From contig NZ_CP108569.1 of assembly GCF_036010505.1 (NCBI RefSeq), positions 4,568,001 to 4,632,000 of the forward strand: a stretch of DNA of 64,000 nucleotides, in the 5' to 3' direction. Source of the DNA: Streptomyces sp. NBC_01197 (GTDB lineage Bacteria > Actinomycetota > Actinomycetes > Streptomycetales > Streptomycetaceae). Shown one piece after another: positions 43,912 to 55,121 of this stretch; the stretch's first letter is position 1, and every line of letters starts with the position of its first letter. Under the pieces are notes generated by a model, which saw only the letters and a program-made list of their open reading frames with translations, did no database searches and was not told the origin of the DNA. The position numbers and the translations under genes are program-made.

Positions 43912-44367
43912 CAGGCTGGCCAGTTCACCCCGCTGGGTGCGCGAGAGCTCGGCGAGCAGGGCGCGCTCCTGGGCGAGCAGCCCGGCCAGCGCCTGGTCGG
44001 CCCGGTCGCGCCCCTCGTCGGTCAGCCGGACCAGCACCCCGCGCCGGTCGCTGGGGTCGGGCAGCCGCTCGACGAGTCCCTTGGTGGCGAGCCGGTCGAT
44101 GCGGTTGGTCATGGTGCCCGACGTGACGAGGGTCTGGGTCAACAGCTGTCCCGGGGAGAGCTGGTACGGGTCGCCCGCGCGGCGCAGCGACGTCAGCACG
44201 TCGAACTCCCACGGCTCCAGATTGTGCTCAGAAAACGCGAGCCGACGGGCGCGGTCGAGATGGCGAGCCAGCCTGGACACCCGGCTCAGGACCTCAAGCG
44301 GTTCCACGTCGAGGTCAGGGCGCTCACGGCGCCACGCAGCCACCAGCCGGTCGACCTCATCCTCCAT
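43870..44367 (-). CDS. tamR: MarR-family regulator TamR
   Basis: 165 residues. Winged-helix MarR fold: EPWEFDVLTSLRRAGDPYQL, SPGQLLTQTLVTSGTMTNRI (recognition helix) and a wing with DPSDRRGVLVRLTDEGRD. Divergent from tam, the arrangement of the described Streptomyces TamR, which answers to trans-aconitate and related acids and controls tam and citric-cycle genes. ATG 44367 has only a weak ribosome site. Operator-like repeats lie in the shared gap. Confidence 0.88.
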   Translation of the reverse strand: MEDEVDRLVAAWRRERPDLDVEPLEVLSRVSRLARHLDRARRLAFSEHNLEPWEFDVLTSLRRAGDPYQLSPGQLLTQTLVTSGTMTNRIDRLATKGLVERLPDPSDRRGVLVRLTDEGRDRADQALAGLLAQERALLAELSRTQRGELASLLRQLTAPFDNIPG

Positions 44368-44400
44368 GTGGATCAGTGTAGAGGGTCTGTCGACGTGAAG

Positions 44401-44463
44401 TCTCTTGGTATCAACTATCTCGGCAACAACTCTCTCGATGACAACTATCTTGACATCAAGAGA
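44401..44463. promoter_or_regulatory. TamR operator repeats between tamR and tam
   Basis: CTTGGTATCAA (44404-44414) and the palindrome CTTGA-CA-TCAAG (44449-44460), with a degenerate middle copy (CTCTCGATGACAA) and repeated AACTATCT units between them. Two or three spaced MarR sites in the 118-bp divergent promoter fit joint repression of both genes. Confidence 0.7.
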
Positions 44464-44485
44464 TTTTCCGGGGAATGCTGATCCC

Positions 44486-45271
44486 ATGACCGCACCCACC
44501 TGGGATCCGCAGCAGTACCTGCGCCACGCGGACCATCGCACCCGCCCCTTCCTCGACCTCCTGGGCCGTGTCCCCGGCACCCCGGCCACCATCGCCGACC
44601 TCGGCTGCGGCGCCGGAAACGTCACCGCCCTGCTCGCCGACCGCTGGCCGAACGCCCGGATCACCGGCTTCGACAACTCCCCGCAGATGCTGGCGCAGGC
44701 CCAGCAGCACGCGGGCCCCCGCCTCGGCTTCGCCCACGCCGACGCCACCACGTGGACCCCCGACGTCCCGTACGACCTGCTCGTTTCCAACGCCTTGCTC
44801 CAGTGGGTCCCCGGCCACGCGGACCGCTTCCCCGACTGGCTTGACGCCCTCGCCCCCGGCGGCACCTTCGCCTTCCAGGTGCCCGGCAACTTCACCGCGC
44901 CCAGCCACACCATCCTCGCCGCACTGCGCGAATCCCCGCGCTGGAAGTCCCGGCTCTCCGGCGTCGGCGACCGCGCCGGAGCAGTCCTGGAGCCCACCGA
45001 ATACCTCTCCCGCCTCACAGACCTCGGCTGCACCACGGACGTCTGGGAAACCACCTACCTCCAGCTCCTCAGCGGCGACGACCCGGTACTCGACTGGGTC
45101 AAGGGCACCGCCCTGCGCCCGGTCCTCACCGCACTCGCCGACGACGAGGAGGCGGCAGCCGCCTTCCTCACCGAATACCGCGACCTGCTCCGTGAGGCGT
45201 ACCCGCGGGGCCCGCACGGCACGGTCTTCCCGTTCCGCCGCGTCTTCGCTGTCGCCCACAGGAGGAATTGA
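44486..45271 (+). CDS. tam: Trans-aconitate 2-methyltransferase
   Basis: 261 residues. SAM enzyme that methylates trans-aconitate, a by-product that inhibits aconitase. Family marks: WDPQQYLRHADHRTRPFLDL at the start, IADLGCGAGNVTALLADRWP for SAM, FDNSPQMLAQAQ, SNALLQWVPGHADRFPDWL and FAFQVPGNFTAPSH. ATG 44486 is the last and best placed of several in-frame starts. Overlaps the VOC gene (TGATG). Confidence 0.93.
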   Translation: MTAPTWDPQQYLRHADHRTRPFLDLLGRVPGTPATIADLGCGAGNVTALLADRWPNARITGFDNSPQMLAQAQQHAGPRLGFAHADATTWTPDVPYDLLVSNALLQWVPGHADRFPDWLDALAPGGTFAFQVPGNFTAPSHTILAALRESPRWKSRLSGVGDRAGAVLEPTEYLSRLTDLGCTTDVWETTYLQLLSGDDPVLDWVKGTALRPVLTALADDEEAAAAFLTEYRDLLREAYPRGPHGTVFPFRRVFAVAHRRN

Positions 45272-45633
45272 TGATCTCCGCCGTCGACCACGTCCAGCTC
45301 GCCGCCCCGCCCGGCACGGAGGACGAACTCCGCGCGTACTACACAGGGGTGCTCGGCATGACGGAGATCCCCAAGCCCCCGGCGCTCGCCGCCCGGGGAG
45401 GCTGCTGGTTCCAGTCCGGCCCTGTCCAGCTGCACCTCGGCATGGAAGAGGGCCACCGCCCCTCGGAGAAGGCCCACCCGGCGCTGCGCGTCACCGGTAT
45501 CGAGGCGTACGGGCAGCTGCTGGAATCCCGGGGCGCGAAGATCGTCTGGGATACCGACCTGCCGGGCCACCGCCGCTTCTACTCGTGGGACCCGGCGGGT
45601 AACCGGATCGAGTTCCTGGAGCGGGTGGCCTGA
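45271..45633 (+). CDS. VOC-superfamily (glyoxalase-like) protein
   Basis: 120 residues, two beta-alpha-beta-beta-beta repeats: AVDHVQLAAPPGTEDELRAY with GVLGMTEI, then YSWDPAGNRIEFLE at the end. The His, Gln and Glu positions of metal ligands seem partly kept. ATG 45271 follows GGAGGAATTG and overlaps tam. Function is unknown; coupling with tam suggests handling of a small organic acid or a stress role. Confidence 0.85.
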   Translation: MISAVDHVQLAAPPGTEDELRAYYTGVLGMTEIPKPPALAARGGCWFQSGPVQLHLGMEEGHRPSEKAHPALRVTGIEAYGQLLESRGAKIVWDTDLPGHRRFYSWDPAGNRIEFLERVA

Positions 45634-45776
45634 CGGTCTTCTCCCTCCCCGCATGTCAGCCTTTCGGGTGATCACATCGCGTTCCGTGTCGCCGGGGTGC
45701 TGAGGTGCCCAGCTTGGCGGTGTCGCTTGTGCCGCAGTGGCGCCCGCGCCCACACTGATGGAGGAGGTGCTTCACG

Positions 45777-46400
45777 ATGACCGCTCTCGCACACGAGGTT
45801 TCCCCGGCTGTGGACGACAACCCGGTCTCCGACCTGGACGAGGTCCTTTGGCAGGCGTGGAAAGCCATGGATCTCCCCGAGGGCTACCGGGCCGAGATCA
45901 TCGAGGGGTCCATCGAGGTGTCACCTACTGGCCGCCGGCGTCATGCCGTGCTCATCAGCCGCATCCGTCGGGCGCTCGACGCTCATCTGACGGGCGAGGA
46001 CTACGTACCTCACCAGGACGCCAACGTGATCCACCGCCGTAAGTCCTGGGTGCCCGACATCTTCATCGCCCCGGCTGACCTGGACGAGATCCCCGACGAG
46101 GACGGCCTCGGAGTCGACGCCGCCGGAGTGACAGCGGTCATCGAGGTGGTCTCGCCCGGCCGGCAGAACGAGCAGCGGGACCGGATCCGCAAGCGCCGCG
46201 AGTACGCTCGCGCGGGCATCCCGCTCTACATCATGGTGGACGACCACGACGGCGACGGCACGGTCGTCCTGCTGACCTCGCCCGACGCGAAGAAGGCCGT
46301 CTACACGGACGAGCACCGCGTCCCGTACGGCACGGACGCGGTGATCCAGGAGGGCCCGGCAAAGGGCTTCGCCATCGGCGAGGACATCACCAGGCCCTGA
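45777..46400 (+). CDS. Uma2-family (restriction-endonuclease-fold) protein, copy 1
   Basis: 207 residues. PD-(D/E)xK-like core: SWVPDIFIAPAD, then VTAVIEVVSPGRQNEQRDRI with KRREYARAGIPLYIMVD. The Asp, Glu and Lys of the nuclease site are present. Uma2 proteins are strongly expanded in Streptomyces and cyanobacteria; substrate and role are unclear. GGAGGAGG ribosome site before ATG 45777. Converges with another Uma2 gene 17 bp away. Confidence 0.88.
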   Translation: MTALAHEVSPAVDDNPVSDLDEVLWQAWKAMDLPEGYRAEIIEGSIEVSPTGRRRHAVLISRIRRALDAHLTGEDYVPHQDANVIHRRKSWVPDIFIAPADLDEIPDEDGLGVDAAGVTAVIEVVSPGRQNEQRDRIRKRREYARAGIPLYIMVDDHDGDGTVVLLTSPDAKKAVYTDEHRVPYGTDAVIQEGPAKGFAIGEDITRP

Positions 46401-46417
46401 CACCTTCCAGGAGTTGG

Positions 46418-47020
46418 TCAGAGCCTGGCGAGCGCGTCCGTCGTGATGTCGATGCCCAGGTCGTACGGGACGCCGAGCTTGAGCTGGTCGTGGTGGATAC
46501 CGGTCAGCGCGTACGCCTTGGTCACCGGGTCGAGTTCGTACACCCTCACCACCGGATGCCTGCTCTCGCCGGTTATCTCCACCAGCCAGAAGTGCTCGAT
46601 GCCGGCAGCCGCGTACTTGCGCGGCTTCGTGTCGCGGTCACGGGCCTCCGAGTCGGGGGAGACGACCTCGACGGCGAGCAGAACGTCCGCGGCCTCGAAG
46701 CTGGTCTGCTCCGGGCCGGTGACCGCACTGGCCCGGATGACGGAGATATCGGGCTCGGGACCGTTGCGGCGGTCCAGGACGACAGTCATCTCCCGACGGA
46801 CCTTCAAGTGCCCGGGCACAGTACGCCGCAGGCCCGTCATAAGCAGGTCGATCATGGTGCTGTGAAAATCCCGCTGTGGACTCACGAAAACAAGGCTCCC
46901 GTCGAGCAGCTCGGTGTGCGGCGGGAGGCCGGGCAGCGTGAACAGGTCGTCCACGGTGTATCCGTCCTGGGGCGGCACGGGCCAGCGGAAGCTGTGCCCG
47001 GCGAGCGGCTCGGCGGTCAT
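46418..47020 (-). CDS. Uma2-family (restriction-endonuclease-fold) protein, copy 2
   Basis: 200 residues with the same fold: PEPDISVIRAS, VLLAVEVVSPDSEARDRDTK and PRKYAAAGIEHFWLVEI. The N-terminal TVDDLFTLPGLPPHTELLDG is the usual Uma2 substrate-side region. ATG 47020 follows GGGAGGAACC. Sequence differs clearly from the convergent copy, so they are not a recent duplication. Confidence 0.88.
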   Translation of the reverse strand: MTAEPLAGHSFRWPVPPQDGYTVDDLFTLPGLPPHTELLDGSLVFVSPQRDFHSTMIDLLMTGLRRTVPGHLKVRREMTVVLDRRNGPEPDISVIRASAVTGPEQTSFEAADVLLAVEVVSPDSEARDRDTKPRKYAAAGIEHFWLVEITGESRHPVVRVYELDPVTKAYALTGIHHDQLKLGVPYDLGIDITTDALARL

Positions 47021-47130
47021 GGTTCCTCCCATAGGCGGGATTCTCTGCCTGTGCCACCACGTTAGCGGCCGGAAATCAGATAAGTCATCACAACGGGTGA
47101 TCCACGGCCTGCGGAGCGCGGCCGGGGCCA

Positions 47131-47820
47131 TCACCCCTTCCGGTGCCCTATCAGCCGCGGCTTCGGCTCCAGGCCGTCCAGGCCGTGCCACGCCAGGTTC
47201 ACCAGATGCGCCGCCACCTCCGCCTTCGGCGGCTTGCGGACGTCCAGCCACCACTGGCCCGTCAGCGCCACCATGCCGACCAGCGCCTGCGCGTACAGCG
47301 GCGCCAGCTTCGGGTCGAAGCCCCGGGCCTTGAACTCCATCCCCAGGATGTCCTCCACCTGGGTGGCGATATCGCTGATCAGCGACGCGAACGTACCCGT
47401 CGACTGCGCCACCGGCGAGTCCCGCACCAGGATGCGGAAACCGTCCGTGTACTCCTCGATGTAGTCGAGCAGCGCGAAAGCCGCCTGCTCGCACAGCTCA
47501 CGCGGATGGCCGGCCGTCAGCGAACCCGTCACCAGATCCAGCAGCTGACGCATCTCCCGGTCGACCACCACCGCGTACAGGCCCTCCTTGCCGCCGAAGT
47601 GCTCGTACACCACCGGCTTGGAGACCCCGGCCTTCGCCGCGATCTCCTCCACCGACGTGCCCTCGAACCCCTTCTCGGCGAAGAGGGTGCGGCCGATGTC
47701 CAGCAGCTGCTCGCGGCGTTCCTTCCCGGTCATACGGACCCGGCGCGCACGCCGGGCCGCCGGCGGGCGGCTCCTGCTACCGCTGGTACTGCTGCCTTCG
47801 ATCGCCACGTCTGCCATCAT
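47131..47820 (-). CDS. TetR-family regulator, likely of the desaturase
   Basis: 229 residues. HTH: RREQLLDIGRTLFAEKGFEG, then TSVEEIAAKAGVSKPVVYEH. A basic tail of Arg/Ala precedes the HTH. The C-terminal ligand domain is helical and has no marked motif. The ATG at 47820 overlaps the desaturase stop (ATGA), so they form one operon; autoregulation together with fatty-acid desaturation control is likely. Confidence 0.9.
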   Translation of the reverse strand: MMADVAIEGSSTSGSRSRPPAARRARRVRMTGKERREQLLDIGRTLFAEKGFEGTSVEEIAAKAGVSKPVVYEHFGGKEGLYAVVVDREMRQLLDLVTGSLTAGHPRELCEQAAFALLDYIEEYTDGFRILVRDSPVAQSTGTFASLISDIATQVEDILGMEFKARGFDPKLAPLYAQALVGMVALTGQWWLDVRKPPKAEVAAHLVNLAWHGLDGLEPKPRLIGHRKG

Positions 47821-48800
47821 GCCGTCTCTGTGAGCTCGCTCTTGCGCCGTGCGTCGATCCGCGAAGCTGACGGCCAGCGCACCTCGGTCGCCCAGCCCAG
47901 CTGCTCGCACCAGCGGATCAGACGCGCGCTGGAATCCAGCTGGCCCCGCAGGACACCGTGCCGGGCGGACGTCGGGTCCGCGTGGTGCAGGTTGTGCCAG
48001 GACTCCCCGCAGGACAGGATCGCCAGCCACCACACATTGCCCGAGCGGTCACGCGACTTGAACGGCCGCCTGCCCACCGCGTGGCAGATCGAGTTGATCG
48101 ACCAGGTCACGTGGTGGAGCAGCGCCACCCGGACCAGCGAACCCCAGAAGAACGCCGTGAAAGCGCCCCACCACGACATCGTCACCAGACCGCCCACCAG
48201 CGGCGGAATCGCCAGCGACACAACCGTCCAGTAGATGAAGTTCCGCGAGATCCAGCGGATCACCGGGTCCTTGACCAGATCCGGGGCGTACTTGTGCTGC
48301 GGAGTCTGCTCCTCGTCGAACATCCAGGCCATGTGCGCCCACCACAACCCCTTGAGCAGGGCCGGAAAGGTCTCGCCGTACCGCCACGGAGAGTGCGGGT
48401 CACCCTCCGCGTCCGAGAACTTGTGATGCTTGCGGTGATCGGCCACCCAGCGCACCAGCGGCCCCTCGACCGCCAGCGAACCCATCATGGCCAGCACGAT
48501 CCGCAGCGGACGCTTCGCCTTGAACGAACCATGCGTGAAATACCGGTGGAATCCGATCGTGATGCCGTGGCAACCGACGTAGTACATCACCACGAGCAGA
48601 CCCAGATCCAGCCAGCTCACACCGCCCCAGCTCCAGGCCAGCGGCACCGCCGCGACCAGAGCGAGAAACGGCACGATGATGAAGAGCAGCAGACCGAACT
48701 GCTCGACGGAACCCTTACTGTCCCCGCCCAGTGTGGCGCGCGGGATTACGGGACCGGTCGGGGTCTGGGCGTCATCGATCAAATCGGGACCAATGGTCAT
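47817..48800 (-). CDS. Membrane acyl-CoA desaturase
   Basis: 327 residues from ATG 48800. Three His boxes of the di-iron centre: HRYFTH, HRKHHK and HNLHH. Membrane helices: LLLFIIVPFLALVAAVPLAW, WLDLGLLVVMYYVGC and FIYWTVVSLAIPPLVGG. Introduces a cis double bond (delta-9 type) into acyl chains. A much longer open frame exists upstream, but MTIGPDLIDD is the natural start. Followed by its TetR gene. Confidence 0.93.
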   Translation of the reverse strand: MTIGPDLIDDAQTPTGPVIPRATLGGDSKGSVEQFGLLLFIIVPFLALVAAVPLAWSWGGVSWLDLGLLVVMYYVGCHGITIGFHRYFTHGSFKAKRPLRIVLAMMGSLAVEGPLVRWVADHRKHHKFSDAEGDPHSPWRYGETFPALLKGLWWAHMAWMFDEEQTPQHKYAPDLVKDPVIRWISRNFIYWTVVSLAIPPLVGGLVTMSWWGAFTAFFWGSLVRVALLHHVTWSINSICHAVGRRPFKSRDRSGNVWWLAILSCGESWHNLHHADPTSARHGVLRGQLDSSARLIRWCEQLGWATEVRWPSASRIDARRKSELTETA

Positions 48801-48844
48801 AAGGGACGTCCCCCGTGGGGTGAGGAATGCGGCTGATGCCCGGC

Positions 48845-48859
48845 TACGGTTCCGTAACC
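48845..48859. promoter_or_regulatory. Putative operator upstream of the desaturase
   Basis: TACGG-TT-CCGTA (48845-48856) is a 12-bp palindrome overlapping GGTTCCGTAACC (48848-48859). It lies 45 bases before the desaturase start, a good place for the TetR protein of the operon. The opposite side leads into ppc, about 190 bases away. Confidence 0.45.
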
Positions 48860-49045
48860 TACGGCCTCGTAAGTATGTCAGCGAGCAGCCTCGCGGCAAG
48901 AGGGCCGTGGACGCCCCGGCGAGCCGGACAACCGGACACCTATCCTGTGTGCGTGTCGTCGGACAGCGCGGTCCGTTCTGTGACTTCTGGGAATGACACC
49001 CAGACCCCTTTGCCAGTCGTGCCAACACTGCAAGGAGCCGCACCT

Positions 49046-51781
<2,736 letters not shown>

Positions 51782-51800
51782 CCTCCGACCGGGGACCGGG

Positions 51801-51839
51801 GACCGGGGCCCGGGCGCGCGTCGCCCCGGGCCCCCGGTC
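51801..51839 (+). terminator. Terminator after ppc
   Basis: GACCGGGGCCCGGG and CCCGGG-C-CCCCGGTC pair with one bulged C. A short tandem GGGGACC repeat precedes the stem (51790-51806). Confidence 0.65.
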
Positions 51840-51881
51840 GCCGGGGAACGCTCACAGCGGCCACGCACACCGGGGAACTGC

Positions 51882-52346
51882 TCACAGCGCCACGAACGCC
51901 GCCACCAGCAGCCCCGCACCCGCCGTCCCCACCGCCCACGCCGTACGCGTCATCCGCAGCCCGCCCCCGATCACCAGCGCCGCCAGCAACAGCGCACCGC
52001 CCAGCGGCACCCACGCGTGCAGCGCCCCCGCCCAGCCCGTCCTGATCGCCTCGTCGCTCCCCGGACGGACCACCACCGGCAGCCGCTCACCCTTCTCCGC
52101 AGCCGTCGACTTGTCGATGACAAGACCACTGTGCGCAGCCGAACCGGCCGACGGCACAAACGGCCCCGAGCACGTATCGCCCGTACACGAGGCGACCGTC
52201 AGAGTCCCGTGATCACGGCCCTTCGCCAGAATCACATGCTGCGCCGTACCCCACGACGACCAGAAACCGGCCACCAGGATCAGCACCGCGACACAGCCCA
52301 TGGCTGCCCGGCGTGCGTACAGCAGGACGCCACCACTCCGCTTCAT
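51882..52346 (-). CDS. Membrane protein of unknown function
   Basis: 154 residues. One N-terminal membrane helix (AMGCVAVLILVAGFWSSW), an outside domain with one Cys pair (ASCTGDTCSGPF) that may form a disulfide, then two C-terminal helices (VPLGGALLLAALVIGGG and WAVGTAGAGLLVAAFVAL). No family recognised. Lies between ppc and pth. Confidence 0.7.
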   Translation of the reverse strand: MKRSGGVLLYARRAAMGCVAVLILVAGFWSSWGTAQHVILAKGRDHGTLTVASCTGDTCSGPFVPSAGSAAHSGLVIDKSTAAEKGERLPVVVRPGSDEAIRTGWAGALHAWVPLGGALLLAALVIGGGLRMTRTAWAVGTAGAGLLVAAFVAL

Positions 52347-52424
52347 GGGGCGCGATCCTTGGCCATGGGACCACGCCAGGTCAACCCATCGGGAGCCGGA
52401 CCAGGAGCCGCACCGGCCACAGCG

Positions 52425-53054
52425 TCAGGAGTTGTACGTGGTCTGCGCCCGGTCGAGGCCCTCGATGATCAGCGCTTCCACCGCGTCCGCCGCCCGCTCC
52501 ACGAAGTACCCCAGCTCCTTGCGCTCCGCCGACGAGAAGTCCTTCAGCACGAAATCCGCGACCTGCATCCGGCCCGGCGGACGGCCGATACCGAACCGGA
52601 CCCGGTGGTAGTCCGGACCCAGCGACTTGGTCATCGACTTCAGACCGTTGTGGCCGTTGTCCCCGCCACCCAGCTTCAGCCGCAGCGTCCCGTACTCGAT
52701 GTCCAGCTCGTCATGGACGGCCACGATGTTCGCCGTCCCCACCTTGTAGAAATCGCGCAACGCCGTGACCGGGCCACCGGAAAGATTCATGTACGACATC
52801 GGCTTGGCCAGCACCACCCGCCGGTTGTCCCCCAGTGCCTTAAGGGCCTGGGAGGTGCCCCCAGGACCCGGCGGACCCAGCCGGCCCTCCACGACCTGGG
52901 CGCGGGCCTTGTGCGCCTTGAACCGGCCCCCCACCCGCTCGGCGAGCAGATCGGCCACCATGAAACCCACGTTGTGGCGGTTGGCCGCGTAGTCGGGGCC
53001 TGGATTGCCGAGGCCCACGACGAGCCAGGGAGCGGTCGGGTCGGGCGTCGTCAT
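52425..53054 (-). CDS. pth: Peptidyl-tRNA hydrolase
   Basis: 209 residues. Frees tRNA from peptidyl-tRNA dropped by ribosomes. Motifs: [20 protein letters not shown] (catalytic His), [23 protein letters not shown] (catalytic Asp) and [16 protein letters not shown] 53054 has AGGGAG upstream. Downstream of rplY in the same direction, as in many actinobacteria. Confidence 0.96.
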   Translation of the reverse strand: MTTPDPTAPWLVVGLGNPGPDYAANRHNVGFMVADLLAERVGGRFKAHKARAQVVEGRLGPPGPGGTSQALKALGDNRRVVLAKPMSYMNLSGGPVTALRDFYKVGTANIVAVHDELDIEYGTLRLKLGGGDNGHNGLKSMTKSLGPDYHRVRFGIGRPPGRMQVADFVLKDFSSAERKELGYFVERAADAVEALIIEGLDRAQTTYNS

Positions 53055-53199
53055 CTGCACGTCTCCCTCTGCACGTGTCCGGCCACCTGTTGAGCCGGCA
53101 GGCCGGCGAAGCCGGTGAACAGCCAGCCGCCGCCCGCGCCTTGCGGCACGGACGGCGGTTTCAAGCACACTCCGGGAACTCAGGGCAGCAGACCCCGGA

Positions 53200-53219
53200 C
53201 CGCCGGAACAAGCCGGCGG
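53200..53219 (-). terminator. Hairpin after rplY
   Basis: CCGCCGG, six-base loop, CCGGCGG, 15 bases beyond the rplY stop in the leftward direction; may partly end transcription before pth. Confidence 0.5.
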
Positions 53220-53234
53220 AAATCAGCGCGAGGC

Positions 53235-53825
53235 TCAGGCCTCGGCGCCCTCGGCCGCCTCAGCGGTCTCCGCGGCCGGCTCCTCGGCCTGCGCGGACAC
53301 GACCTGGATGACCACGGCGTCCTCGTCGGTCGCAAGGGTCGTGCCGGAGGGCAGCGGAACATCCTTGGCCAGGATCGAGTCGCCCGCGTCCATGCCCGCG
53401 ACCGAGACGGTGACCGACTCGGGGATGTGAGTGGCCTCGGCCTCGACGGTCAGGGTGTTCAGCACGTACTCCAGCAGGTTGGCGCCCGGCGCCAGATCGC
53501 CCTCGGCGTGCACCGAGACCTCGACCGTCACCTTCTCGCCCAGCTTGACCGCGAGCAGGTCGACGTGGGTCAGGTTGCGCTTGATGGCGTCACGCTGGAT
53601 CGCCTTGGGGATGACCAGCTCGGTGCGGCCCTCGATGTCCAGACGGAGCAGCGCGTTCGCGGTCTTGAGCGCCATCATCAGCTCGTGGCCCGGAAGGGTG
53701 ATGTGCACGGTGTCGGCACCGTGGCCGTAGATGACCGCGGGAACCTTGTTCTCACGACGGATCTGGCGGGCAGCGCCCTTGCCGAACTCGGTACGGACTT
53801 CAGCGGTGAGCTTGACCTCAGCCAT
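53235..53825 (-). CDS. rplY: 50S ribosomal protein L25 (long, CTC-type form)
   Basis: 196 residues, larger than E. coli L25. N-terminal 5S rRNA-binding domain AEVRTEFGKGAARQIRRENK with VPAVIYGHG; C-terminal beta domain typical of general stress protein CTC (VHAEGDLAPGANLLEYVLN), and an acidic Ala/Glu tail. ATG 53825 with CCGAGGAGTGCC upstream. Downstream of prs. Confidence 0.95.
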   Translation of the reverse strand: MAEVKLTAEVRTEFGKGAARQIRRENKVPAVIYGHGADTVHITLPGHELMMALKTANALLRLDIEGRTELVIPKAIQRDAIKRNLTHVDLLAVKLGEKVTVEVSVHAEGDLAPGANLLEYVLNTLTVEAEATHIPESVTVSVAGMDAGDSILAKDVPLPSGTTLATDEDAVVIQVVSAQAEEPAAETAEAAEGAEA

Positions 53826-54004
53826 GTGGCACTCCTCGGAGGTGACGAAAAAGGATGGGTCACCCGGCCACGTATCGCGGCCTGCTACGAAGAGCGCGTC
53901 GATAACGGAGTCCCGTACCAATAAGTACGGCCTCCCTCGCCGAGCAACTCCGTGAGTCTACCCGGCGGGGAGGCCGTCCCAGAAATCGATCTTTCAGACC
54001 GCTG

Positions 54005-54982
54005 TCACGCCTGCTCCTCGAAGAGGCTGGTGACCGAGCCGTCCTCGAAGACCTCGCGCACCGCGCGGGCGATCGTCGGCGCCATCGAGAGCACCGTGAT
54101 CTTGTCGAGCTCCAGATTGTCCGGGTCCGGCAGCGTGTTCGTGAAGACGAACTCACTCACCTTGGAGTTCTTCAGACGGTCCGCGGCGGGACCGGACAGC
54201 ACACCGTGCGTCGCCGTCACGATGACGTCCTCGGCACCGTTCGCGAACAGCGCGTCCGCGGCGGCGCAGATCGTGCCACCCGTGTCGATCATGTCGTCGA
54301 CCAGGACGCACACGCGGCCCTTCACCTCACCCACGACCTCGTGCACGGTGACCTGGTTGGCGACGTCCTTGTCGCGGCGCTTGTGCACGATGGCCAGCGG
54401 CGCGCCGAGGCGGTCGCACCAGCGGTCGGCGACCCGCACCCGGCCGGCGTCAGGCGAGACGATGGTCAGCTTCGAACGGTCCACCTTGGCACCCACGTAG
54501 TCCGCGAGTATCGGCAGCGCGAACAGGTGGTCCACCGGGCCGTCGAAGAAGCCCTGGATCTGGTCGGTGTGCAGATCGACCGTGAGGATACGGTCCGCAC
54601 CCGCGGTCTTCATCAGGTCCGCGATCAGCCGGGCCGAGATCGGCTCACGGCCACGGTGCTTCTTGTCCTGCCGCGCGTAACCGTAGAACGGCACGATCAC
54701 GGTGATGCTCCTGGCCGAGGCCCGCTTCAGAGCGTCGATCATGATCAGCTGCTCCATGATCCACTGGTTGATGGGAGCCGTGTGGCTCTGCATCAGGAAG
54801 CAGTCCGCGCCGCGGGCCGACTCCTGGAAGCGGACGTAGATCTCGCCGTTCGCGAAGTCGAAAGCCTTAGTCGGCACCAGGTCGACCCCCAGCTGGGACG
54901 CGACCTCCTCGGCCAGCTCGGGGTGGGCGCGGCCGGAGAAGAGCATCAGCTTCTTCTCGCCGGTCGTCTTGATCCCGGTCAC
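54005..54982 (-). CDS. prs: Ribose-phosphate pyrophosphokinase
   Basis: 325 residues, GTG start. Makes PRPP from ribose-5-phosphate and ATP. Motifs: LMLFSGRAHPELAEEVA, the flexible-loop region YARQDKKHRGREPIS, the ribose-phosphate loop VLVDDMIDTGGTI, and SPDAGRVRVADRW for metal binding. Located directly after glmU in the same direction. Confidence 0.97.
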   Translation of the reverse strand: MTGIKTTGEKKLMLFSGRAHPELAEEVASQLGVDLVPTKAFDFANGEIYVRFQESARGADCFLMQSHTAPINQWIMEQLIMIDALKRASARSITVIVPFYGYARQDKKHRGREPISARLIADLMKTAGADRILTVDLHTDQIQGFFDGPVDHLFALPILADYVGAKVDRSKLTIVSPDAGRVRVADRWCDRLGAPLAIVHKRRDKDVANQVTVHEVVGEVKGRVCVLVDDMIDTGGTICAAADALFANGAEDVIVTATHGVLSGPAADRLKNSKVSEFVFTNTLPDPDNLELDKITVLSMAPTIARAVREVFEDGSVTSLFEEQA

Positions 54983-55121
54983 AGCACAGTCTCCTCAGAC
55001 GTGTTGATCGCTGCTGGGCGAGCCAGCCGGCGGTATGTACGGGGGCGTATCCCGGAGTCCCGGCCCATGAGCCGAGCATGCGTCTATCACGGTACGCGCA
55101 GATGAACGCACGTGTTTCCGG

